Below, piece after piece: positions 8,519 to 16,204 of a DNA stretch of 41,695 nt (within the stretch, counting starts at the first letter, position 1; every line of letters starts with the position of its first letter). Under the pieces are notes generated by a model that was not told where the DNA came from, made no database searches, and worked only from the letters and a program-made list of their open reading frames with translations. The position numbers and the translations under genes were made by a program. Origin of the DNA: an uncultured Clostridia bacterium (GTDB lineage: Bacteria; Bacillota; Clostridia; Oscillospirales; Acutalibacteraceae); the NCBI GenBank assembly GCA_944380675.1, contig CALWIH010000009.1, positions 1-41,695 of the forward strand, given 5' to 3'.

Positions 8519-10255
8519 ATGGGAATGAAGCGGAGAAGCCAGGGCTTTCTGGGCGGCGCGTTGATTCTGCTGCTTGCGGTCGGCATTGTGAAGGTGATGG
8601 GTGCGCTCTTCAAGATTCCTCTCAACGCCGCCATCGGCGACGTGGGCATGGGATATTTCGGGACGGCGTATACCATTTATAACCCGATTTTCAGCCTCGC
8701 GACGGCGGGGCTGCCTGTTGCGGTCTCACGCCTTGTTTCGGAAAACAGAGCGCTCGGCCGCTTCCGCGACGTGCGCCGCCTGCACGCCGTGTCCGTTCCG
8801 ATTTTTGTGCTGATGGGGGCGCTGGCCTGTGCGCTGATGCTGTTCGGGTCCGCGCCGTTTCTGTCTTTTGTCAACGAGGCCGATCAAAACGCGCTGCCCG
8901 CCATGCTCGTCCTCGCGCCCGCCGTCTTTTTCGGCGCGCTTTCCGCCATCTTCCGCGGCTATTACGAGGGACTCGGCGATATGCGCCCCACGGCCTTCTC
9001 GGAGGTGGCGGAGTCGTTCTGCCGGCTCGTCCTCGGCCTATATGCCGCCAACCGCGTGATGGAGCGCGCGATGGACGAGTACGCCGCGTCCGGGACGGTT
9101 TTCGGCGCGCCTGCCGCTTCTGCGGAATACGCCCGCTCCGCCGCGCTTCCGTACGCGGCGGCCGGCGCGATCCTCGGCGTCACCGTGGGGTCGGTGATCG
9201 GTCTGCTGCTCCTGTTTGTCTATCACCGCGTGCGGGGCGACGGAATTTCCCGCGAGCAGCTTGCCGCTTCTCCCGCTCCGGCGGGGCGGCGGAAGCTCGT
9301 GCGGCAGCTGGTCTGCACCGCCGTCCCTGTCGCCCTCGCTGCGCTTGCCGTCAACCTCTCGAGCCTGGTGGATACCGCTTTTCTGCAGAACCGCATCGGC
9401 GCCGTGATGCGGGAGAGTCCCGACGTCCTCCTCGGGCTGTACGGCGATTTCCTCCGCCCGGAGGACGTCGCGCAGGGCAGAGTGCCGACGGCGCTGTTCG
9501 GCTGCTACACGAACGCCCTGACGCTGTTCATGCTGGTGCCCGCCCTCACGCAGGCGTTCGGCGTCTCCGCACTGCCGAGCGTGACGGCGGCCTGGGCGAG
9601 CGGAAGCCGGAAAAGGCTCGAGCGCAGCGTCGAGAACGTGCTGCGCGTCGTGGCGCTGATCGCTTTGCCCGCCGGGATGGCGCTCTCCGTTCTCTCGGAG
9701 CAGATTGCCGCCCTGCTCGGCTACAATCCGATTACGGGGAAGCTGCTCGTCCTTTTGGGGCTCGCCTCCATCTTCGCGGCGGCAAACGTGCCGGTAAACA
9801 GTATGCTGCAGGCCGTGGGCCGCGTCGATCTGCCGGTGAAGCTCCTCTGCTTCGGCCTTGCTTTGAAGATCGCGCTCAATTATGTCCTGACGGGCGTCCC
9901 GGAGATCAACGTGATGGGCGCCGGGATCGGGACGCTCGTCTGCTATTTCTTCCTCACCTTCTTCGGCCTCGCCGCGCTCGGGAAGGAGACGGGGCTGCAA
10001 ATGCGCCTGTTTCGGCTTTTCGGAAAGCCCTGCGCCGCCTCCGTTTTGGCCTCGGCGGCCGCCTGGCAGATCGCGGAGCGAACGGCCTCCTGCACAGCGG
10101 AAAAGCCGCGCGCCGCGCTCTCCATGGGCGTTTTTTTGCTCGTCTACGCGATTTGCGTGTTATTTTTGAAGGTTTTGAGAAAAACTGATCTCGAGGCTTT
10201 TCCCGGAGCAGAAAAAATTACGAAAATACTTGAAAAACATCACTGGATAGGGTAA
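8519..10255 (+). CDS. SpoVB/YabM-like polysaccharide flippase (MVF/MurJ superfamily)
   Basis: 578-residue membrane protein with about 14 hydrophobic segments. The N-terminus, with ALFKIPLNAAIGDVGMGYF followed by NPIFSLATAGLPVAVSRLV, is typical of the SpoVB/MurJ-like lipid-linked oligosaccharide exporters. It is expected to move peptidoglycan or cortex precursors across the membrane. It occupies the yabM position directly before mazG (yabN in Bacillus subtilis), which supports a sporulation or envelope role. Two close ATGs exist (8519 and 8525); the first is taken, with GGAG 8 bases upstream. The mazG promoter overlaps its last codons. Confidence 0.87.
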   Translation: MGMKRRSQGFLGGALILLLAVGIVKVMGALFKIPLNAAIGDVGMGYFGTAYTIYNPIFSLATAGLPVAVSRLVSENRALGRFRDVRRLHAVSVPIFVLMGALACALMLFGSAPFLSFVNEADQNALPAMLVLAPAVFFGALSAIFRGYYEGLGDMRPTAFSEVAESFCRLVLGLYAANRVMERAMDEYAASGTVFGAPAASAEYARSAALPYAAAGAILGVTVGSVIGLLLLFVYHRVRGDGISREQLAASPAPAGRRKLVRQLVCTAVPVALAALAVNLSSLVDTAFLQNRIGAVMRESPDVLLGLYGDFLRPEDVAQGRVPTALFGCYTNALTLFMLVPALTQAFGVSALPSVTAAWASGSRKRLERSVENVLRVVALIALPAGMALSVLSEQIAALLGYNPITGKLLVLLGLASIFAAANVPVNSMLQAVGRVDLPVKLLCFGLALKIALNYVLTGVPEINVMGAGIGTLVCYFFLTFFGLAALGKETGLQMRLFRLFGKPCAASVLASAAAWQIAERTASCTAEKPRAALSMGVFLLVYAICVLFLKVLRKTDLEAFPGAEKITKILEKHHWIG

Positions 10256-10258
10256 AAT
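10230..10258 (+). promoter_or_regulatory. SigA promoter for mazG
   Basis: TTGAAA (10230-10235), 17-base spacer, TAAAAT (10253-10258). The element overlaps the stop codon of the flippase gene. Confidence 0.82.
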
Positions 10259-10299
10259 AAACTCTAAACTGTGATGCGGAGCCTCGGGGGGATTGCGCC

Positions 10300-11007
10300 T
10301 TGAATTTTGTGCAGAAGGATAAATATTCGATGGACGATCTGCTTGTTCTGATGGAATGCCTGCGCGCGCCGGACGGCTGCCCGTGGGACAGGGAGCAGAC
10401 GCACCGCTCCATCCGCCAGTGCTTTCTCGAGGAGACGTACGAGGCGCTGGAGGCCATCGACACGGAGAATGCCGCGCTTCTCGAGGAGGAGCTTGGAGAC
10501 GTCCTGTTCCAGGTCGTGTTCCACGCGCAGCTCGAAAAGGAGAAGAATTCCTTTGCTTTTGACGACGTCGTCGACGGCGTCGTGCGCAAAATGCTGCTGC
10601 GCCATCCTCATGTGTTCGGCGACGTGACGGTCGGCGGGACGGGAGACGTCCTGCGCAACTGGGACGCCATCAAGAAGGAATCGAAGCATCAGAAGTCGCA
10701 GACGGAGGTTCTGCAGAGCGTCGCCAAAACGCTGCCCGCGCTGATGCGGGCGCAGAAGCTGCGTCATAAGGCCGCGTCCGCCGCTCCCTTTACCGGGGAG
10801 GAGTGCGCGCAGGATATCCGGACGTCGCTTTCAAAGCTTGAGAGCGCGCAGACGAAGGAGGAAAAATCCTCCCTGCTCGGAGAGCTGCTGTTTGCCGCCG
10901 CCGGTCTCGCGGATTCCCTCGGCGTCGAGTCCGAGGAGGCGCTCGTGCGTTCGTGCGAGTCGTTCCTCGCGGAGTTTGCCGAGCGGGAGGCGGAAAAGAA
11001 CCGATAA
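10300..11007 (+). CDS. mazG: MazG nucleoside triphosphate pyrophosphohydrolase (YabN C-terminal domain type)
   Basis: 235 residues. The MazG motif GCPWDREQTH (27-36) is followed by the metal-binding helices with EETYEALEAI and EEELGDVLFQ (44-72). It hydrolyses NTPs to NMP and pyrophosphate and is thought to cleanse the nucleotide pool. In Bacillus the neighbour YabN fuses a tetrapyrrole methylase domain in front; here only the MazG part is present. The TTG at 10300, with a GGGGGGA site about 7 bases upstream, is taken; GTG 10309 or ATG 10330 (behind AAGGA) are alternatives. Confidence 0.9.
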   Translation: MNFVQKDKYSMDDLLVLMECLRAPDGCPWDREQTHRSIRQCFLEETYEALEAIDTENAALLEEELGDVLFQVVFHAQLEKEKNSFAFDDVVDGVVRKMLLRHPHVFGDVTVGGTGDVLRNWDAIKKESKHQKSQTEVLQSVAKTLPALMRAQKLRHKAASAAPFTGEECAQDIRTSLSKLESAQTKEEKSSLLGELLFAAAGLADSLGVESEEALVRSCESFLAEFAEREAEKNR

Positions 11008-11061
11008 TTTTCGGATGCAACCAAATCCGATAAATTTAATAAAATGTTGGAGGTCAAAAGA

Positions 11062-11337
11062 ATGAATAAAACTGAGTTGATTGCCGCTGTCGCGGAAAAG
11101 GCTAGCATTTCCAAGAAGGATGCCGACAGCGCCGTGAACGCTGTTATTGATACCATCGTGGAAGCTCTCGCCGCCGAGGAGAAGGTTCAGCTGGTCGGCT
11201 TCGGTACGTTTGAGGTTCGTTCCCGCGGCGCCCGCCAGGGCCGCGACCCCAGAACGAACTCCCCGATCACCATTCCCGCTTCCAAGGTTCCTGCCTTCAA
11301 GGCCGGCAAGGCGTTCAAGGACTCCGTTTCCAAGTAA
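11062..11337 (+). CDS. hup: DNA-binding protein HU
   Basis: 91-residue nucleoid protein. The whole HU/IHF fold is recognisable: [13 protein letters not shown] at the N-terminus, VGFGTFEVR, and the DNA-bending beta arm with GRDPRTN and the intercalating proline region ([18 protein letters not shown]). It acts as a dimer that bends and compacts DNA. The ATG is placed by GGAGG (11049-11053). It sits between mazG and the S4 gene, an arrangement common in Clostridia, and is followed by its own strong terminator. Confidence 0.97.
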   Translation: MNKTELIAAVAEKASISKKDADSAVNAVIDTIVEALAAEEKVQLVGFGTFEVRSRGARQGRDPRTNSPITIPASKVPAFKAGKAFKDSVSK

Positions 11338-11354
11338 GCGGTTTTGTATGCCAG

Positions 11355-11397
11355 GGCTGCGGGCGAGGCGCGAGCGCGCTTCGTCTGCGGCCTTTTT
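11355..11397 (+). terminator. Long intrinsic terminator after HU
   Basis: 17-bp stem (11355-11371 with 11376-11392) containing four G-U pairs, loop GAGC, then five T's. It would uncouple abundant HU message from the downstream genes. Confidence 0.9.
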
Positions 11398-11421
11398 CTA
11401 TCCCCGGGAGGTGAAAGAAAG

Positions 11422-11664
11422 ATGAGACTTGACAAATATCTGAAGGTATCGCGCCTGATCAAGCGCCGCACCGTCGCGAACGAGGCGTGCGACGCCGGAC
11501 GCGTCCTGGTCAACGGCAAGCCCGCCCGCGCGTCGTACGACGTGAAGGTCGGCGACGTCCTCGAGGTGCAGCTCGGCGCGCGCACGCTCAAGGCGCGCGT
11601 GCTCTCCGTCTCCGAGTACGCGAAGAAGGAGGAGGCGGGGGAGCTCTACGAATTCCTCGCCTGA
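11422..11664 (+). CDS. rqcP: RqcP/YabO-type S4-domain RNA-binding protein
   Basis: 80 residues, nearly all one S4 RNA-binding domain (MRLDKYLKVSRLIKRRTVA...GRVLVNGKPA). YabO/RqcP works in ribosome-associated quality control, stabilising P-site tRNA on 50S subunits while RqcH adds alanine tails; that role comes from the Bacillus family member. The ATG follows GGAGGTGA (11407-11414). A longer in-frame start at 11344 is rejected because it would run through the HU terminator. Its place before yabP matches the Bacillus order. Confidence 0.9.
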   Translation: MRLDKYLKVSRLIKRRTVANEACDAGRVLVNGKPARASYDVKVGDVLEVQLGARTLKARVLSVSEYAKKEEAGELYEFLA

Positions 11665-11667
11665 GAC

Positions 11668-11698
11668 GCATGATCTGCCCCGTTCTCCGCATACAAAT
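11668..11698 (+). promoter_or_regulatory. Possible sigma-E-like promoter for yabPQ
   Basis: GCATGAT (11668-11674), 15-base spacer, CATACAAAT (11690-11698). This resembles the mother-cell sigma-E consensus (GCATATT and CATACAAT) and lies upstream of two genes of sporulation families. No SigA-type pair is visible here. Confidence 0.45.
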
Positions 11699-11705
11699 AG
11701 GATAA

Positions 11706-11740
11706 CCCCAAGCGCGGGGCGGCAGCTCCGCCGCGCGGGG
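11706..11740 (+). other. GC-rich hairpin in the yabP leader
   Basis: Imperfect stem built from CCCC/GGGG, GCGCGG/CCGCGC and CGG/CCG with small bulges and loop CAGCT. No T-run follows, so it is not a terminator. It may affect stability or translation of the yabP message. Confidence 0.4.
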
Positions 11741-11768
11741 GAACCTCAGAAAGCGGAGGAGAAGGCGT

Positions 11769-12047
11769 ATGACGGAGGAGAAAAAACAGGGCAAGACCCC
11801 GCACAGCGTGATTCTGGAAAACAGGAAAGCCTTTACGGCCACGGGCGTCTCGAACGTCGACAGCTTTGACGAGCAGACCATCGTGGCATACACCGATCTC
11901 GGCGAGCTGACCGTCAGGGGCAGCGGGCTGCACATCAACCGCCTCAACATCGAGACGGGAGAGCTGACGCTCACGGGGGAAGTGACCTCCCTGACGTATT
12001 CCGAGGGGCGTCCGAGCGGCGGCGTGCTTTCCCGCCTGTTCAAATGA
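11769..12047 (+). CDS. yabP: Sporulation protein YabP
   Basis: 92-residue protein matching the YabP/YqfC family: a short polar N-terminus, then a repeated beta-rich pattern (HSVILENRKAFTATGVSNVD, TDLGELTVRGSGLHINRLN, GELTLTGEVTSLTYSE). In Bacillus YabP is made in the mother cell and is needed for spore formation; the molecular activity is unknown. The ATG follows GGAGGAGAAGG. Its stop overlaps the yabQ start (ATGA), so the two are translationally coupled. Confidence 0.9.
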   Translation: MTEEKKQGKTPHSVILENRKAFTATGVSNVDSFDEQTIVAYTDLGELTVRGSGLHINRLNIETGELTLTGEVTSLTYSEGRPSGGVLSRLFK

Positions 12048-12502
12048 CGGAGCTCAATCTCCCGCTCGACGAGCAGGTACGGGGCTTTCTGATAGCCGCC
12101 GCGGTCGGCGTCCTGCTCGGCGCGCTGTACGACGCCGCGCGCGTTTACCGCATCCTGATGCGCCCGCCGAAGCGGCAGGTCTTTTTTCTCGACGCGGCGG
12201 TGATCTGCCTTTGCGCGCTGCTGACCTTTCTCACGGCGCTCGCGGTGAGCCGCGGCACGCTGCGCTTCTATCTGTTTCTCGGAGAGGCGATAGGGTGGTG
12301 CGCCTATGCCGTTTCCATCGGGCAGGTGACCGTCAGGCTGGCGCGCGCCCTTTTGCGGCTTCTCGAACGGGCGCTGTTTCGCCCCCTGCGGCGCGTCCTC
12401 GCGAGCCTGCGCGCGCTTTTTCTCCGCGCGGCGCGAAGCGCGGAACGTTTTCTGAAAAAAATCCTGAATCTCAGGAAAAAAGCCTTGAAACCGCGCGGGT
12501 AA
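12044..12502 (+). CDS. yabQ: Sporulation membrane protein YabQ
   Basis: 152 residues with several hydrophobic segments (about 13-33, 45-65 and 70-95) and a very basic Arg/Lys-rich C-terminal tail. The N-terminal layout LDEQVRGFLIAAAVGVLLGALYDAARVYR is characteristic of YabQ. In Bacillus YabQ is a mother-cell membrane protein of the forespore envelope required for cortex formation. It overlaps yabP by four bases, and the divIC promoter begins inside its 3' end. Confidence 0.88.
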   Translation: MTELNLPLDEQVRGFLIAAAVGVLLGALYDAARVYRILMRPPKRQVFFLDAAVICLCALLTFLTALAVSRGTLRFYLFLGEAIGWCAYAVSIGQVTVRLARALLRLLERALFRPLRRVLASLRALFLRAARSAERFLKKILNLRKKALKPRG

Positions 12503-12514
12503 GTAGTGTATAAT
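12485..12514 (+). promoter_or_regulatory. SigA promoter for the divIC-like gene
   Basis: TTGAAA (12485-12490), 18-base spacer, TATAAT (12509-12514). It overlaps the end of yabQ and lets divIC be expressed in growing cells. Confidence 0.82.
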
Positions 12515-12578
12515 CGAGGTGGACTGCAGGACTCGCCCGCGCGCGGGAATCGTCGGTCACAGAAGGGCGGCGGCGGAA

Positions 12579-12881
12579 GTGAAGGTCATCAAAACACAGA
12601 AGAAAAAGAACAGCTTCCTGCTGAAAATTGCCGTGCTTGCGTTTTCCGTCTATATGGTTGCGGCTCTTGTCAATCAGCAGATTCAAATCAGCGAAAAAAC
12701 GCGCCAGCTCTCGGAGATGCAGCAGCAGCTCGAGGAGCAGGATATCCGCAACGAGGAGCTTCGCCGCTCTCTCTCCGACAGTACGGAGGAGAACGAGGAC
12801 TATATCGAGCGCTATGCCAGAGAAGAACTCGACTATGCGAAGCCGAGCGAGCGCGTCTTTGTCAATATAGCCGGTAATTGA
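12579..12881 (+). CDS. divIC: DivIC/FtsB-like septum formation initiator
   Basis: 100 residues: a short basic cytoplasmic end, one transmembrane helix (about 13-31), then a coiled coil rich in Gln/Glu/Leu (33-68) and a short C-terminal domain, the layout of DivIC/FtsB. These proteins bridge FtsL and DivIB/FtsQ in the divisome. The GTG at 12579 is chosen because the promoter puts the message start near 12520, which rules out the GTG at 12519. The ribosome site (AGAAGGG) is rather distant. Confidence 0.85.
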   Translation: MKVIKTQKKKNSFLLKIAVLAFSVYMVAALVNQQIQISEKTRQLSEMQQQLEEQDIRNEELRRSLSDSTEENEDYIERYAREELDYAKPSERVFVNIAGN

Positions 12882-12913
12882 AGAAGTGTCATTAAGGAGG
12901 ATAAAACAGGTTT

Positions 12914-13360
12914 ATGCAGCTTGAGGTAGGAATGATCCTGGAAGGAAAAGTAACGGGGATCACGAAATTCGGCGCGTTTGTGGAGCTTCCGGGCGGACGG
13001 ACGGGTATGGTACATATCTCCGAGGTCGCCGCTACCTTTGTCAAGGAGATTCGCGATTATGTGAGCGAAAATCAGACGATCAAGGTCAAAATCCTCAACA
13101 TCAGCGAGGACGGGAAGATCAGCCTTTCCATGAAGCGCGCGGTGGATCCGCCTCCGAGAACGGGGAATTCCGCGTCCCGCCAGCAGCGTCCCGGAAGGCC
13201 CGGCAGCTATGAGTGGCAGAGCCGCAGGAACGAGGGCGGTACCTTCGAGGAAATGATGTCCCGCTTTAAGCAGACCAGCGACGAAAAAATGTCGGACCTC
13301 AAGCGCTGCATGGAATCCAAGCGCGGCGGCTTCTCCCGCCACGGCGGATCGCAGAAATGA
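12914..13360 (+). CDS. yabR: YabR-like S1-domain RNA-binding protein
   Basis: 148 residues. The N-terminal half is one S1 domain (EVGMILEGKVTGITKFGAFV to DGKISLSMKRA, about 3-76). The rest is a basic, low-complexity tail rich in Arg, Gly, Ser and Pro. The family resembles general stress protein 13 and the S1 module of polynucleotide phosphorylase, and probably binds RNA or ribosomes. It follows divIC as in the Bacillus order; spoIIE, next in Bacillus, is absent here. AAGGAGG lies 13 bases before the ATG, a slightly long spacing. Confidence 0.87.
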   Translation: MQLEVGMILEGKVTGITKFGAFVELPGGRTGMVHISEVAATFVKEIRDYVSENQTIKVKILNISEDGKISLSMKRAVDPPPRTGNSASRQQRPGRPGSYEWQSRRNEGGTFEEMMSRFKQTSDEKMSDLKRCMESKRGGFSRHGGSQK

Positions 13361-13384
13361 CGCGGACTGACAAGCTTTCAGAAG

Positions 13385-13412
13385 GCGGAGCGGATTGCTG
13401 CTCCGCTTTTTT
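13385..13412 (+). terminator. Intrinsic terminator after yabR
   Basis: 7-bp stem (13385-13391 with 13400-13406), 8-base loop, then six T's. Confidence 0.9.
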
Positions 13413-13460
13413 GCGCGGTAAATTGCGAATATTAGGGAAAGAACGGGGAGTGTGGATTTA

Positions 13461-14609
13461 GTGCTGTTTCTGAACGCGGTGATACATACCATGGCGGGGC
13501 CTGTCCTGCCGAACGGGTATCTGAGAATAGAGGGAACGAAAATCATGGACGTCGGCCCGATGCCGGTGGAGCCGGACGAGGAGTCCGTCGATCTCGGCGG
13601 CGCGCACGTCTATCCGGGCTTTATCGACGCCCACACGCATATCGGTATGTGGGAGGACGGTCTCTGCTTCGAGGGAGACGACGGCAACGAGGAAACGGAT
13701 CCGGTGCAGCCGCAGCTGCGCGCCATCGACGCCGTCAACCCGATGGATCGCTGCTTCTCCGAGGCGGTTGACGCCGGCGTCACGACGGTGCTGACGGGTC
13801 CCGGCAGCGCGAACCCGATTGGCGGCCAGTTCGCCGCCCTGAAGACGTTCGGCAGACGCGTCGACAAGATGATCGTCCGCGCGCCCGTGGCGATGAAAAT
13901 GGCGCTCGGCGAAAACCCGAAGAACGTCTACCACGAAAAGAATCAGTCTCCCTCCACGCGCATGGCCACCGCCGCCCTGATTCGCGATCAGCTGATGAAG
14001 GCGAAGCGGTATGAGGAGGCTGTCCTGCGCGCCGAGGCGGACGACGAGCTCGACCCGCCGGAGTACGACGGCAAGTGCGAGGCGCTGCTGCCGGTCCTGC
14101 GCCGGGAGCTCAAGGTGCATTTTCACGCCCACCGCGCCGACGACGTCTTCACCGCGATGCGGATAGCGTCCGAGTTTTCGCTCGACTATGTGATTGTCCA
14201 CGGGACGGAGGGCGCCCTCATTGCCGACGAGCTCGCCGAGGAGCACGTCCGCGTCCTTTCCGGCCCGCTGATCTGCGACCGCTCGAAGCCGGAGCTGCGC
14301 AACCTGACGCCCGCCACGCCCGGGAAGCTCGCGAAGGCCGGCGTGCCGACCGCCATCATCACCGATCACCCCGTCGTCCCGATCCAGTACCTCCCGCTCT
14401 GCGCGGCGCTCGCCGTGCGCGAGGGGATGGACGAGGAGGAGGCGCTCGCTGCCATCACCTGCAACCCCGCGAAAATCTGCGGCATCGACGACCGCGTCGG
14501 CACGCTCGAGACGGGGAAGGACGCCGATTTTGTCGTCTTCCGCGAGAATCCGCTGTCGCTTGCCGCAAAGCCGGAGATGGTCTATATCAGCGGCCGCCGC
14601 GTGCGCTGA
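13461..14609 (+). CDS. Metal-dependent amidohydrolase (imidazolonepropionase-like)
   Basis: 382-residue amidohydrolase-superfamily enzyme: a small N-terminal beta domain, the metal-binding GFIDAHTHIG motif (H58, H60), further ligand regions FHAHRADD, YVIVHGTEG and ITDHPVVP, and the closing GTLETGKDADFVVF stretch. It should hydrolyse a C-N bond in a cyclic or peptide-like substrate; the substrate is unknown. GTG 13461 gives the usual MLFLNAVIHTMAG beginning and a sensible distance from GGGGAG; GTG 13452 would sit on top of that site. The fumarase subunit starts 13 bases after its stop, so they are probably co-transcribed. Confidence 0.85.
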   Translation: MLFLNAVIHTMAGPVLPNGYLRIEGTKIMDVGPMPVEPDEESVDLGGAHVYPGFIDAHTHIGMWEDGLCFEGDDGNEETDPVQPQLRAIDAVNPMDRCFSEAVDAGVTTVLTGPGSANPIGGQFAALKTFGRRVDKMIVRAPVAMKMALGENPKNVYHEKNQSPSTRMATAALIRDQLMKAKRYEEAVLRAEADDELDPPEYDGKCEALLPVLRRELKVHFHAHRADDVFTAMRIASEFSLDYVIVHGTEGALIADELAEEHVRVLSGPLICDRSKPELRNLTPATPGKLAKAGVPTAIITDHPVVPIQYLPLCAALAVREGMDEEEALAAITCNPAKICGIDDRVGTLETGKDADFVVFRENPLSLAAKPEMVYISGRRVR

Positions 14610-14622
14610 GGAGGGAAATGTC

Positions 14623-15465
14623 ATGAGAGAAATTGACGTGCGGGAGATCGCGGACGCCGTCGCGCGCCTCTGCGTCGAGGCAAACCGCGAGCTGCCCGCC
14701 GATCTGGAAGAGAAAATCGGAGCCGCCGCCCGGTCGGAGCAAAACGCGCTCGGCAGGGCCGTGCTCTGCGATCTGTGCCGCAATATGCAGGCGGCGCGGG
14801 AGCTCAGCCTGCCCGTCTGCCAGGACACCGGCATGGCCGTCGTCTTCGCCGAGATCGGCCAGGACGTCCATCTGACGGGCGGCTCGTTTGAGGACGCCGT
14901 GAACGAGGGCGTCCGCCGCGGCTATACGGACGGGCTCCTCCGCTGCTCCGTCGCGGCAGACCCGATCCGCCGCGGCAACACGGGAGACAACACCCCCGCC
15001 GTCCTCCACACACGGCTCGTTCCCGGCGACCGCGTCAGCCTTACCGTCGCGCCGAAGGGCTTCGGCAGCGAAAACATGAGCCGCCTGCGTATGATGACGC
15101 CCGCCGCCTCGGAGGACGACATCGTCGCCTTCGTCGCGGAGACGGTGCGCGAGGCGGGAGGGAACCCGTGCCCGCCCGTCGTCCTCGGCGTCGGCATCGG
15201 CGGAGATTTCGAGCAGTGCGCGTATCTCGCGAAGAAGGCGCTGTGCCGCTCCGTCTCCGAGCGCAATCCCGATCCGTACTACGCCGCGCTCGAGGCGAAA
15301 ATGCTCGAGGCCGTCAACGCGCTCGGCGTCGGGCCGCAGGGCTTCGGCGGCGACACGACCGCTCTTGCCGTCAACATCGAGTGGGCGCCGACGCATATCG
15401 CGGGGCTTCCCGTCTCGGTCAATGTCGGATGTCATGTAACCCGTCATAAAAACGTGACAATTTAG
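14623..15465 (+). CDS. Class I fumarate hydratase, alpha subunit
   Basis: 280 residues, the standard length for the N-terminal (alpha) half of two-subunit iron-sulfur fumarases or L-tartrate dehydratases. The three expected cluster cysteines are present: C66 in VCQDTG, C183 in NPCPP and C270 in NVGCH. The APKGFGSEN and GVGIGGDFE segments fit the family. Fumarase interconverts fumarate and malate in anaerobic central metabolism. The ATG at 14623 follows GAGGAGGG. The beta subunit, normally the next gene, is not in this window; hpf follows. It may lie elsewhere, or the substrate may not be fumarate. Confidence 0.88.
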   Translation: MREIDVREIADAVARLCVEANRELPADLEEKIGAAARSEQNALGRAVLCDLCRNMQAARELSLPVCQDTGMAVVFAEIGQDVHLTGGSFEDAVNEGVRRGYTDGLLRCSVAADPIRRGNTGDNTPAVLHTRLVPGDRVSLTVAPKGFGSENMSRLRMMTPAASEDDIVAFVAETVREAGGNPCPPVVLGVGIGGDFEQCAYLAKKALCRSVSERNPDPYYAALEAKMLEAVNALGVGPQGFGGDTTALAVNIEWAPTHIAGLPVSVNVGCHVTRHKNVTI

Positions 15466-15470
15466 TCACG
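15453..15470. other. CGTGAC-N6-GTCACG palindrome over the fumarase stop codon
   Basis: Perfect 6-bp inverted repeat with loop AATTTA, spanning the TAG stop (15463-15465) and followed by a T-rich stretch. It could be a weak terminator for the amidohydrolase-fumarase unit, or an operator just upstream of the hpf promoter. Confidence 0.5.
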
Positions 15471-15477
15471 ATTCTTA

Positions 15478-15506
15478 TTTACTTTTTTATTCTGTATTGC
15501 TATAAT
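15478..15506 (+). promoter_or_regulatory. SigA promoter for hpf
   Basis: TTTACT (15478-15483), 17-base spacer, consensus TATAAT (15501-15506), within an AT-rich patch. Confidence 0.78.
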
Positions 15507-15574
15507 AAAGGTGCAGACTTATCCCTGCGCCGGGAACTCTCCGGCATGATACGCAATGGCAAGGAGATGTTACA

Positions 15575-16126
15575 ATGAGAATCAGCATTACAGGCAGAAA
15601 AGTCAACCTCAGGGATAACTTCAAACAGCTTGCCCAGAAAAAGCTCTCGCGTTTTGAACGCATTTTCGATGAGGACGCCGAGGCAAATGTCGTTGTCACG
15701 GTGGAGAAAAACCGCCAGACGGTTGAGATTACGATTAAGCAGCGCGGCATGATTTACCGCGCGGAGGCCACGGAGCGCGAGATGAACGACGCGCTCGACC
15801 GCGTCATCAGCGCGCTCGGCCGTCAGATTCGCAAGAACAAGGCGAAGCTCGACAAGCGGATCCACTCCGCCGACCTTGAAAAGTATGTATCCGAGTTCTA
15901 CAACTCCGAGGAGGAGCCCGAGGAGTACAACGTCGCGAGAGTGAAGCGCTTCTCCGTCAAGCCCATGACGGTGGAGGAGGCCATTCTGCAGATGAATATG
16001 CTCGGTCACCAGTTCTATATGTTCCGCAACGAAGCCTCCGGCGAGATCAACGTCGTGTACGCCCGTAAGGACGGCGGCTACGGCCTCCTGGAGCCCGACG
16101 AGGCCGATTCGGAAGAAGGAGCATAA
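15575..16126 (+). CDS. hpf: Long-form ribosome hibernation-promoting factor (HPF)
   Basis: 183 residues. The N-terminal RaiA/YfiA domain (about 1-95, beginning MRISITGRKVNLRDNFKQLA) is joined by an acidic linker to the C-terminal dimerisation domain (about 125-175, VKRFSVKPMTVEEAILQMNMLGHQFYMFRN). Long HPF binds the 30S decoding region and pairs ribosomes into inactive 100S dimers in stationary phase. The ATG follows AAGGAGA. It has its own promoter and terminator. Confidence 0.96.
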   Translation: MRISITGRKVNLRDNFKQLAQKKLSRFERIFDEDAEANVVVTVEKNRQTVEITIKQRGMIYRAEATEREMNDALDRVISALGRQIRKNKAKLDKRIHSADLEKYVSEFYNSEEEPEEYNVARVKRFSVKPMTVEEAILQMNMLGHQFYMFRNEASGEINVVYARKDGGYGLLEPDEADSEEGA

Positions 16127-16138
16127 CCCGCCAACCCG

Positions 16139-16171
16139 GCGCGGCGCGATTTTTCGCGCCGCGCTTTTTTT
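16139..16171 (+). terminator. Intrinsic terminator after hpf
   Basis: 10-bp all-GC stem (16139-16148 with 16155-16164), loop ATTTTT, then seven T's. Confidence 0.95.
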
Positions 16172-16175
16172 CTGC

Positions 16176-16204
16176 TTGACAAACCGAAATATTGTATATA
16201 TACT
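16176..16204 (+). promoter_or_regulatory. SigA promoter of the gntR-ABC operon
   Basis: Consensus TTGACA (16176-16181), 17-base spacer, TATACT (16199-16204). The -10 is embedded in the first operator half. Confidence 0.9.

Noticed and set aside
12519-12578. N-terminal extension of the DivIC-like protein
   Set aside because: The GTG at 12519 lies at the predicted transcription start, so no leader or ribosome site would exist. The later GTG gives a normal-length protein.
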